From: Byssochlamys sp. IMV 00236
Lineage: Eukaryota > Ascomycota > Eurotiomycetes > Eurotiales > Thermoascaceae
Direction: 5' to 3'
Length of the DNA: 64,000 nt
Assembly (NCBI GenBank): GCA_001931875.2
Contig: MSJH02000837.1
Coordinates: forward strand, 62,001 to 126,000
The notes below the pieces were generated by a model that saw nothing but the letters and a program-made list of their open reading frames with translations, did no database searches and had not been told where the DNA came from. Every line of letters starts with the position of its first letter. Within the stretch, counting starts at the first letter, position 1. Below are positions 46,891 through 57,294 of the stretch, piece after piece. Position numbers and translations under genes: made by a program.

Positions 46891-48000
46891 ATCGGATGAA
46901 GGGCCGCGTAACAGGATGGCAGGACGACCATGTAACTAACGGACTAGATGCGACCCAAGATCAGAGTTATATCGGAGTAGATAGCGGACTAGGAGGTATC
47001 AGATGCTGCAGTTGGGATACGCGGAAGATCGAACGTCATGCCGCGTAGTTTCAAAAGACCGTGATCGTAGGACTAAGAAGCTCGTTTGTAGCTTCTTCTG
47101 CGTTGAGGCGGATGCTGGTGAGCAATAAACGGTCGTATCCTGGAAAAAAAGAAAGAAAGAAACAAGAAAAGCGATAGAGTCTCCAGCTTCCAGCTGGAAT
47201 TTGGGGTCTAGTCTAGCCTCTGGGCGATCAGAAGATCAAAGAAGTGGGAGACGATGCAAGGACGAATCTCCCAGAGAGCGGGTCGGGCGATAAACGCGGG
47301 GGGTTCCAGGCAACGCGAAGACAGCCACGACGATGGAAACCGGAATGAGTGAGAGATGGCAACGCGCCAGGAGGTCGAGAGACAAAGGATAAGACGTGGC
47401 TTGGTGATGCCGTCCCCAGCGTCCAAGTGGAATGAGGTCGCGGGTGGACGAACGTTAAGCGCTCTTAGTGTGATCTTTGGCGCAAAAAGCACCAGAGCAT
47501 GCCGGAGGGAGGCGAGACATCGAGCAATATAGTTCCCGGGGAGGTTGGTTATAGCTATGAGAGGATTGTAAAGACTTATTCTACCTGAATTATTCGTGAC
47601 TTAAAAAAAGAGACAAAGAAAAAGAAAAAGAAAAAGGCATGCTGGAATAATAATGAATGAATCGGGGAAGATTGTAAACAAAAGTTCTGAGTACTTAGTA
47701 AACTAGGTACCCAGGTAACTAACTAGAACGCTTAAACCGTTATCTTCACCGTACCTGGCAGTAGTGAAACCCCATCGAGAGCTGCCTGGAAGCTACTAAT
47801 ATTAAATATCCCGCCTTGACCATGTCTGCCTGAACCCACGCAGACGCCATCAGTTATAAAGTCCCGCGCGTTATTATTTCGTGCCATTCCAACTGGAAAA
47901 TCTCCTGGTATTAAGTAATTTCCCGGGCGTAACCCCGCCATATTTATTTCAGCATTGATCCTGTTCTAATGCCCATTGCGACTCCCATTCGGTCATTCCA
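46891..48000. promoter_or_regulatory. Divergent intergenic region, Byr4 and XRCC4
   Basis: Start codons of two genes face away across 1.1 kb. An AAAAAG-repeat purine stretch lies near 47600-47635. Minus-strand frames at 47208-47492 and 47732-47941 have no recognisable motif and are not called genes. Confidence 0.45.
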
Positions 48001-49409
48001 ATGTCGTCCTCCGCCGAGCCACCAGCCCCTCGCATATTGCGTCTATCGAGGACTGATGACCCGACTGCTTACGTGCTCATCCACGTCTCCAGGTCGGGCT
48101 CAGAGCCACTGGACTTGAAATTGGTCGCGACAGAAGGAGAGGCGCCATATGTCGGCTCAGGTGGATCAGCCCGTTATCCTTCTACGACAATCCGCTAGCG
48201 GCGTGCTAACAGCTTCACTACAGTGAGACAGTCGCGTGTGAAGAGCCTCCGGGCGAAGAATTACCAGGGTAGCGATGACGAATGGGTTCAGATTCTGAGC
48301 TATGTTCTCAGACAATCCCCGCCCTCCGACCACGATGCTACCTGGACCACCGGCTTGGAGGTCACGGCTAGTATTCGTGGAGAGGGCGACGAAGACAAGG
48401 AGCTGGTCATTTTGATCAGAAAGAGAATCGACACCATTACAGTATGCCATCTATTCACCAGAATTGCCTCTTTGGGTCTTGGTGAAAGCCCCATCTAACG
48501 CATACACCACAGCAAAGACTAGGCTCTATATCCTTGAAACAAGACGATGAACAAGCCATCGAATTGTTCGAATGGACGGCTATCACTGCATCTGCTGCAG
48601 ACACCCTTGAAACGCAGGTGGCCTCGTTGAGTGCTCGATACCGCGCTGCAGAAGACACCATCAGCAAATTGAATGCGCAGCTTGAAGAGCTGGTTCGGGC
48701 AAAGAGCGAGCATGAGGATCAATTAATCGCTAAATGCGTCCAGCTGCTAAATGAGAAGAAGCTCAAGATTCGCAACCAACAGCGCCTGCTGGCGTCTTCC
48801 AATGTGGACCCTGGTAAAGGTGGGTGTTTTCATAGAAAAAAAAAATCCTTTCCTTGTAGACAACCATCTAATGAGTCCTACCCCGTCACAGCCCATGAGC
48901 TCGAAGCTGCTGTTTCCGACGGATCCCGAAGAAGGAAAGCCGGAGCGAGTCGAGTTTCTAAAAGAAAAGTAGCAACCCCCGTCGACGCTGATAGCGACGA
49001 AGACGGCTTCGAGAAGATGGAAGTCGACACACCAAAAGGTCGACACCCCCCAGCCGCAGCTCCTGATGAGGAGGAAGAAGAAGAAACAGATTCCGACAGA
49101 CCCTCAACGCCTCAACCGCTGGAAGACGAGGAAGAGACCGCAAGTGACGATGACATGGAGGACAACGAGGCAATTCCACCTCCAGCTGGCAAGGAGGCCA
49201 AAGTAGCAGAGGTGAATGCAGTTGGTGGGATACAAAGAAATGCCGGACCACCTGCCCTGCAGAGCCGACATACCCCTCCACCGCGAAGAGAGCTCCCTTT
49301 TAAACGAACCAGAGCGAGGGATCAACCCCAAAGTCCCCCAGCAGAGAAGCCACCTCCATCTCGTCCTTCTCCAGAAGATGATGAAGAGACAGATGATGAT
49401 GAGTTGTAG
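48001..49409 (+). CDS. XRCC4/Lif1-like non-homologous end-joining protein
   Basis: Four exons, 48001-48160, 48224-48441, 48513-48813 and 48892-49409, give 398 residues. The third intron ends at CTAATGAGTCC...CACAG; an alternative donor 6 nt downstream (GTGGGT) would add two residues. Residues 1-125 form the predicted beta head (RILRLSRTDDPTAYVLIHVS, DEWVQILSYVLRQ). Residues about 135-215 are a coiled coil (SLSARYRAAEDTISKLNAQL ... LLNEKKLKIRNQQRLL). The tail is acidic and disordered, ending with a DDEETDDDEL run and preceded by basic RRELPFKRTRARD. XRCC4 binds DNA ligase IV through the coiled coil and acts in double-strand break repair in the nucleus. Convergent with NUO78. Confidence 0.78.
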
Positions 49410-49921
49410 TTAGCTCAAAAGCGAAAGTCACTCCCCTCTAGTCAAAACCGTGGCTCTTTATAGTAATGTCAAGCTATTCAAATCTTCAATTGCCAGCTCC
49501 TGTAGTATAGGACAATGCTGGTGCCTCTTATCCTACTGCTCCGTCGTATGGATCCGCAATAGCTCGTAGCTACGATGCCTCACAAAGGGGAAGGACAGAT
49601 GTTCACTTCAAAGAATAGATCTACAAGGGCTTGAGTTCAAATCTGCGGGCTCTTCTCGAACACCAACCACTCTTCAGGATTTCATGCTCTGACGTGTCGA
49701 TCTATATGTACAAGTCCGCCGCTTCCTACAAAGGACGGTTGGCCCTAGGAAGCTTGGTCGGAGAGAGACACACTGAGACATACGCCAGGTAAAAACAAAG
49801 GAGAAATTTGTGATTGGAAACAAAAAGCGACAGGCATAAGCAATCGAGTACAGAGTGATACATAGAGAAACGCCCAAAATGAATACTGATCAATCAACAG
49901 ACTAACTACGCCGCTCGCAGT
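49410..49921. other. Convergent 3' region of XRCC4 and NUO78
   Basis: Holds both 3' UTRs. No gene or recognisable element is seen. Confidence 0.6.
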
Positions 49922-52475
49922 CTAGGCAAACGCGGCCTGGGGAGACAGTTCCCCAGGTGCCATGAAATTCGTTTCGGGGTTGCCGGTAGCCTTAGCTGCA
50001 GAGCAACGAGCCATCGTCGGAGAGCTGCATAGGATGTTAGAAAAAGAGTCCTCACAAATACTGCGACCGGGTTTAACAAACCTTCTTGAGATCACATCAG
50101 TGAAGTAGAAGTCGTCAATGACCTTCTTGAAAGAAGCACCACTGGGCTTGCTGCCCTTGTTCTGGTCAACGAGCTGGACCTTGCTCAGGGAGCTGACCGA
50201 CGTCGGCTCTACAACATCATATCGGCGGAGGACAGGGCTGATCTCCTCCATGCGGTCACGGAGCTGTTCGATGTCGTCGTAAGGAAGAGGGGCACCAAGG
50301 AATTCACTGGCAGCACGGATAATCTTCCAGTCGTCGCGGGCAGCACCGGGGAGCGAAGTAGCGGCGCGAGTCACCTGCACGCGACCCTCGGTGTTGATGT
50401 ATGTGCCAGACTTCTCGGTGTAAGCAGCACCCGGCAGGACAACGTCAGCAAACTGAGCACCACGATCACCGTGGTGGCCCTGGTAGATGACGAACGCATC
50501 CTTGGGAAGATCGCTGGCGGTGATCTCATCGGCACCAAGGAGCCAAATAATCTTAGGTGTGGTGTTGGCGACCTCGGGAGATGGCGTAGTGAAACCAACT
50601 TCATAAGCACCAGCACGGGAAGCAGCACGCTGGAGCACGTTGTAACCCTGCCACTCGGGAGTGTTGAAGTTGGCGTGCTTCTCGATGAAGCCTCCGACGG
50701 TCTCGAAGATGGCCTTCGCATCAGGGTGCTCGGCCGCAGCGCTACCGACAATGATCATCGGGTTCTTAGCCTCAGCGAGCTTCTTGCCAAACTCTCCGGA
50801 AAGCGCAGACTTCAGCGAAGTAACGTCGTTACCAAGGTGGTCAAACTCGAAGGTGCTCTCGAAGGTCTCGCCCACCAGAGCAATCTCGACATCAGAGCGC
50901 AACCAGTGCTTGCGGATCCGAGCATTGAGAACGGCAGCTTCATGGCGGGGATTCGTGCCAACCAAGAGGACTGCATCGGCCTCTTCGATTCGGTGGATCT
51001 GGGAGTTGAACAGGTAGTTCGACCGGACGTCAACACCGTGAGCAATAGGAGAGGAGCCACCGGGCTGGTCAAGAGCGAGGTTGTCGGATCCCAGCTTGTT
51101 AGCTAGGTCCTTCATAGCGACCAGGGACTCGACCTCAACGAGGTGTCCGGCAACAGCCTTGAACTCGTTGGCGGCAGGTTGCAGGCGCTGGTAGGCCGAT
51201 TCGATCTCGGTCAGGGCCTGCTCCCAAGAAGCCGGAGCGAACTTTCCTTCTCTCCGGATCAGAGGCGTAGTCAGACGCTGGGTCTTCAATCCGTCGCATG
51301 CAAATCGGGTCTTGTCATTGATCCATTCCTCGTTGATGTCATCGTTCAGTCTAGGCAGGATACGCATCACCTCCAGACCCCTAGAGTCGATCCTGATGTT
51401 AGAGCCAAGAGCGTCCAGAACATCGATGGACTCGGTGTGCTTCAGCTCCCAAGGACGAGCGCGGAAAGCGTAAGGCTTCGAGGTAAGGGCACCGACGGGG
51501 CACAGATCGATAACGTTGCCAGAAAGTTCGGAGTCAAGGTTCTTCTCCAGGTATGTTCCGATCTGCATGTCATTGCCTCGTCCAGTGGTTCCCAGCTCTG
51601 GGGCACCGGCGATGTCATTGGCGAATCGAACACAGCGAGTGCAGTGAATACATCTGTTCATCGAGGTCTTGATCAAGGGTCCGATGTTCTTGTCCTCCAC
51701 AGCACGCTTGCCTCCCACTTCGTGGAATCGTCCACGGTCGGCACCATATCGCATGGACTGGTCCTGGAGATCACATTCACCTCCCTGGTCACAAATGGGG
51801 CAGTCGAGGGGGTGGTTGGCCAACAAGAATTCCATAACACCTTCTCTGGCCTTGTGCGCGAGGGGGGAGTTCGTGTGGACGACCATTCCGGGCTGGACGG
51901 GCCAAGCACAAGAGGCGACAGGCTTGGGGGCGCGTTCGACTTCGACCAAGCACATACGGCCTATCTAGATGTTAGGCATCATATAATATCCGCGAGCAAC
52001 GGTATATACTCACAATTGCCTGCAATCATCAACTTCCTGATGTATCGCGTTAGTATCTGTATCCAACATGTGCGGTTAGCGGAGAGGGGTAGCGTACTCA
52101 TGGTAGCAATATCTGTAGCCTTCAAGTTAGCATTGAGCCTTATTAGAGATATGATCATCTCCTCTCACCTCGGAATTGTCGCTCCTGCCTTCTCACAAGC
52201 TTGAATAAGGGCAGAGCCGGCTATGATGATATGTAAGCAAACGACATCAGACGACCATCCAATCTCTTCCTACCTTCTACTGAAACCTTTTTGCCATCTG
52301 TAATCAATTAGTCAATGATCTCCCACCACCGAAATACACAGCAGACTATGCTAGACGCACCAATTGTGATTTCCACTTCGGCTGCCCGAGGGGTCGTCGA
52401 CGCGAAGGTTCTGGGATAGTTGATCCTCGGGACCCGCCTCGAACGGGCGGCCGCACGAAGCAGCTGCGGCCGCAT
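49922..52475 (-). CDS. nuo78: NADH:ubiquinone oxidoreductase 78 kDa subunit (complex I, NDUFS1/NuoG)
   Basis: Seven exons, 52475-52361, 52297-52274, 52220-52169, 52111-52097, 52036-52014, 51960-50082 and 50024-49922, give 736 residues, close to the 744 of Neurospora. The N-terminus MRPQLLRAAARSRRVPRINY is a mitochondrial targeting presequence. Then come the 2Fe-2S ferredoxin fold (IPRYCYHEKLMIAGNCRMC), the His/Cys 4Fe-4S motif (HPLDCPICDQGGECDLQDQ) and the 4Fe-4S Cys set (CIHCTRCVRF, later CPVGAL). The C-terminal molybdopterin-oxidoreductase-like domain follows. The subunit carries clusters N1b, N4 and N5 in the matrix arm. Exons 2, 4 and 5 are only 24, 15 and 23 nt, yet restore the conserved sequence exactly. 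A reverse CCAAT box (ATTGG, 52657-52661) lies upstream. Confidence 0.96.
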
Positions 52476-53426
52476 GATGGAGAGGGCAGTAATTAGGACA
52501 GGAGGAAATACTGCGACAAGAGAGGCAGAGAGAAGGGCGGGGGGAACAAGGGCAGAGGATGGAGTAGCTGTTGTTCGCGGTCGAAGTACTTTTGACCTCA
52601 CTCGGATTCTCTGCCAAGACCCTCGTCGGGATGGCGTCTCAAATCACCGGCTTCAGATTGGTTCGGCATCGCGGAGCATTCTTTTCTCCGTCCCGCTGAT
52701 TAACAACCACTCAATTTTCTTCTTTTTTTCCCCCTCTCTTTTTTCCCTTTCTTCTTTTATTAAATATAATACTCATTACGGGCGTGATTATTGTAGGTGG
52801 TAGTGCATCCTTCTCAGTTGAGGATTGATCTCTTCCTCCTCTGCTACACAGTCCCAGAACAAGTTTCTTTTTGGCGCCGTAGCTGGAGCGACTGAGGGCA
52901 GAAGATTCTGTCTGATTACGGTTCCGTTCCTTACCGACGGTCGCTACAATTCTGCATTATTATTCTCGCCAATGCAGGTCGTAAAGATTGTTCTGGATGA
53001 TATTATTACAGACGAACTTTTCCTTCCTTTCTTTCCGTATTTATGTCCCTACAACTGGAGACTCTTCGTTGCTCATTGTCGCTGTTGAATCGCACAATAA
53101 TAATGAGTTTACGCTACGACGATATGGGGACCCTATGTACTCCGTATCCGATATCAACCGCCCTGAATGATATCAGGTCCGCAAGATGATCGTCTAATAG
53201 GTGCGTATTCGCATGTATGGTATGGTCAACATAAGATGTCATTACCAAATTCCTTATCTAGATTGGACACAAAACGATCAAAGGCGCTTTTAATGCTCTG
53301 ATCAGTCGACATGACATCAGGCATGTCTTCCCCGTGGGGTCTGTAGAGTACATTCTTCAACGCCATTCAAATAAATATATCATGATCCGAATATGGTACA
53401 TAAAGAGACGCAAGGCCTGCAAAAGA
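52476..53426. other. Intergenic: NUO78 promoter and 3' flank of the Sly41-like gene
   Basis: Contains ATTGG at 52657-52661 (CCAAT on the minus strand, about 180 bp before the NUO78 start) and a long plus-strand pyrimidine tract at about 52715-52760. No gene supported. Confidence 0.5.
52657..52661 (-). promoter_or_regulatory. Candidate CCAAT box upstream of NUO78
   Basis: CCAAT on the minus strand, about 180 bp before the start codon. The HAP/CBC complex binds this core and controls many respiratory genes in fungi. Function here is inferred from position only. Confidence 0.35.
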
Positions 53427-55141
53427 TCATCTCGAAGACCCTGCGTCACCGGGTTGCCATGTCGACTCTTGCCTAGTTCCAGGCGGTAACCACGTGTGTG
53501 AGGTGCTTCTATCTCTTGTTGGCCCCGGTCCATCATCTTCCTTCCTCTGGTCAGCAACCGCCGCACTGAAGCCTTCAGGACGACGATTTTCGCCAATCTT
53601 AGCGGGAGGGAACCCGTATCCATGTGAGTCTCGCGGTTTGCTGGGAGTGCCAATGTTCAGAGGCAGAACAGAGTCCTTGGATCGGAAATGGTCCGCATTC
53701 GCCCGACGATCAGCAACATCATCATGACTGTTGCGATCATAGAGATATAGCCCGAGAAAGGTGAGTGCGATACCAAGCGCCTGAATAGGTGTTGTGCGAC
53801 TCCCAAACCACACGATCGCAACCACTATCACGAAAACACGTTTGATGAGAGAGGCAACTGAATAGGACACCGGAGAGATCATGGACAACAGAACAAACGC
53901 TAGGATGTTCTGGGCAAAATGAGATATGCCGTTGAAAACGAACTCGACAAAGAGGGCTCCATGGTCCAGTGCGCCTCTCTTTCCTGACAGCTCAACCGCA
54001 CCGTCTTGGAAGAAGTCTTTGATCAGAGAATACCCTTCGCTGACAAACCAGATAGGCACGGTCAGTATGAATGCAAGCGCTGAGCAGTAGCATAATAGGT
54101 TGAGCTTGTCTAGTTTACGCGCTCCAGACTGGCCGTCTTGTTCCGCACGGGCTGCCTCATTAAAGAGCTTCTTGGAGAAAATATTCTGAGAGACGAATAC
54201 TATTGCAGCTAGGAAGGCGCACAGGATGCCGAAGAAATTGGTGGAGAAACCGGTCGAGCAGGCGAGCATCACACCGAGAGTTAGGGGAATCAAGGACATG
54301 TAAGTTGCCCTTGCGTATCGAATACGGAACACAAACCGATATGCCAGCACGGTAAAGAGAGGCGACAATCCTTTGATTGTGTGGACGAGAGATACCGGAA
54401 TCTTGGATGTGGCCATGGAACTGAGGATATGACCAGCCAGCTGGAATATCGCCAGGGGCAACGCCGTCATAATCACCTCCCTCGATGGGCGACGGATGCC
54501 GTGCTTGAGGGCCGGCACTGCTCGTTTGAGTGATGGGAATAATCTCGACATGTATACGAGCAGTAAGCACCACATTGAGACGAAAGCGAACTGAACGATA
54601 GTAAGAGTTATCGGCTTTGGAAGCGCGTTGAGAATTGATTTAGACGACGTATTCGTCAGGGCCGAAGTCATATACCAGATAAGACATAGTACCTGAGAGC
54701 TCAAGCTGGTAAGCCAAGATGCCGGGAATGAAAACGAACATCACAACAGGGACGCTGCCTTACAATGAGTCTGACCGACACTGGAGCCCTGAGCGCCTCC
54801 GCCAGCTCGTGCGCATTGGCGCTCACGCCACCATTCCCAGTTCTAATGGTGGTCAACGCCTCGTTTATACTCTTTCTCGGTCGATGTTTCGATCCTCTTG
54901 GCCCCGCAGCATGCGTCCAAGGAGAATTGCCTCCTCTGCGCGGCTGCCAGGTATCGTTCGTCGCATATTGAAGGGAAGGAAGCCCTTTATCTGTTAAGGG
55001 CTCATGCGAATCATCATGGAAGTCTGGGAATTTATCGACTGGGCTCGGCATCGAATGCGCGCTTGATGTCTGTATCACGGGTGGTTGTGTCTGCCGAATT
55101 GATGCTCGCCGCTGCGTACCGGTCACTGTGGTCGTGCTCAT
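53427..55141 (-). CDS. Triose-phosphate-transporter family membrane carrier (Sly41-like)
   Basis: Exons 55141-54764 and 54692-53427 encode 547 residues. The intron is 71 nt; the acceptor CTCTCAG keeps the frame (VRLI to VLCLIWYMTSALTNTSSK). The first ~115 residues are a cytosolic Ser/Pro/Arg-rich tail. Then about nine to ten hydrophobic segments follow, with the TPT signatures PKPITLTIVQFAFVS, SLVHTIKGLSPLFTVLAYR, IVFVSQNIFSKKLF and SPVSYSVASLIKRVFVIVVA. A polar C-terminal tail of ~100 residues ends the protein. The family exchanges phosphorylated sugars or nucleotide sugars; yeast Sly41 suppresses ER-Golgi transport defects. The substrate cannot be told from sequence. Confidence 0.85.
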
Positions 55142-57294
55142 AGTCCCAGGCCTAAGTTACGGGCTACTGGATATGTCAGTATCGTCTTGAGACATCGTAC
55201 GACCCTCCGCGGGGGAGACCATACCGGAAATCGAGAGGCAATTTCTTCGGCGGAATCTCCAATATGCACCCTACCACGGCGCAATTGGGAATCGAAATGG
55301 AACCTTTGCAAGTTGTTCACAGTAAAGAGCGTCTATACAGATTGAACATCGGTACGGAAGGTGTAGCAGCCGAGACACTGGACTCGGCAAGGAACAGGTA
55401 ACGAATGGACGTGTTGAACTAGCACTGCATTGTCTGGGATCGCGAGTCGATACATAAACTGGGGATCGATCGCCTGGTCTAGTTACCGACTCGATTTGAC
55501 ATCCGGCGTGGGCAACGACAGTGCTTTCGTTTGGTGGTAATATGTAGTTTCGGAAAACGTGGAAGGATTGGTTCCGTTGGTATCGAGTCGTCGTCAGCGT
55601 CCGTTTTAAGAGGCTGAAGTACTCGGCAGCGGGAAGCCACAGTGAAATCACGTGTTTGACATCTTCGCCCGTGGACAATAATAATAATAATGATATCGAA
55701 GTACAGCTTCATCCTTCATCTGGAAAATATACGGCGTACTCTTATAAGTTATTATTAGCAGGCACTCGAGCTGATTAAGGGACTACTATCAAATTTAGTT
55801 ACCGTGTTAGGGAACACTCTCTCCGTTTGAACGTCGATGTCGTCGAAATCGATTCTGGGCGCAAGCTAAAGAGCTTAGCCTTTGTTAGATTAGAGGCGAC
55901 TGGTGGGATCTTTCTCTAACCAATCACAGATATGCCTATCATCCACGTTCCAGCCCTTTCGGGGATTCATCTTTTCTCCTCGACTATGGGGACAAAGGCG
56001 GCTCCTTACGTGGATCTACGATTCCCCGGTCTTTCACTTCAAGATATAGTTACGCAATGGCACACAGTTGCCTAACTTCGATGACCTTTGTGTGTTCGTA
56101 ATACTGTCCTATTTCAGTGGACGTGGCGGTATTATCGCTTGTCTATCCCATGGCAAGAGAGGTTGGGTGTGATATATCTCCTCGTAACTCTCTTGTTAAA
56201 TAAAACGCTACTCCAACGAACCCGATGTTGGTTCCTACAACTAACCGCTCTTATATTCGACCGATATCTGAAATGACATTGCACAATGCTTGGGTCATGT
56301 CAATGTTCTGGGGCTACTGGTTTCATCAGAACATGTTCCTTATACAGAGAGTAAGAATTACGGCCACCACGCCTTTTGATAGCTCTTATTTACTTCCGCA
56401 TGACAAAGTTCTACTCTCTCTCTCTATTCCCAAGAGATCGAGAAACTTGCCAATTCATATATGCTTTCTAATGATTACATGTCTAGCAAGAGATGACTAT
56501 AAGAGCTGCTGATAATTCTTTTTGTGATGATGTTCTGCTCAGAGCGATGTTTCATTGAATCATTGAAGGTCTTTTTCAGTGCTCTCTACTCTATCCGGTA
56601 GCAAGCCTGCGCATAGGACTCTGATCTACTTGTTTTACTATGGCGATTCGTTCCTGTAGCTTCACGAGACACTAGCCTACAAAGCTGTGAGCTCAAAAAA
56701 CTTGTTGTACTTTGTCTTTTGCATCTTCTACTTCATCCTTCAGGATGTGAGAGTGCCCAAGGACTGTATTTCGACATTCCCCGGTCCACAGGTTCTTTCC
56801 AGGTTCAGGTTGTTGATGCTCCTTCCTCTTTGGGACAGTGGTGTTATAGGAACATCGCCCCCTCCTCCTCCTTCTCATCCTCCTCCCCCTCTTGTCTCTG
56901 TTCTCTGTTGACGCTTCTCAATTCTTTCTATCCACCGTCCAGCCTTCCATTCCTACGCTCGTTCTAAGCTTCCTTCCCGACTCGTGTTGAGTTCTTTGAG
57001 TATCTATCTGGCTTGCCAGATCATTGCATCTTTTCAATTCTACTTTCTACTATCTACCTGCATATCTCTCAGCTTTGCTTCTGAATCTCGTAATCTTTCA
57101 GTGCCTGGTACTAGCACTCTTGTTCAAGCTTCTTCTTTGGTCTTTGATTTCAGCACGTCTAGCCCGCTGGGCGTGCAGGTGACCAACACACATTGTTGCA
57201 GCTTCCTTTCATCTGGTACCCTATACTGTTTTTCTCGGCGCTCGTATTTTTTGAAGCCTTCTCGCAGTTACCAAACAGTGTTCATCGGGTTGAA
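55142..57294. other. Intergenic: promoters of the Sly41-like and Pumilio genes
   Basis: Over 2 kb between divergent starts. The right half has pyrimidine-rich stretches (about 56860-56990, CTCCTCCTCC-type), common in fungal promoters and long 5' leaders of regulatory genes. Small frames lack motifs. Confidence 0.5.

Noticed and set aside
47732..47941. 69-codon frame MAGLRPGNYLIPGDFPVG on the minus strand
   Set aside because: Superficially protein-like, but short, not recognised, and located in the XRCC4 promoter.
51143..52204. 353-codon open frame on the plus strand opposite NUO78
   Set aside because: The opposite strand encodes conserved complex I sequence with correct exon structure; the plus frame is a shadow.
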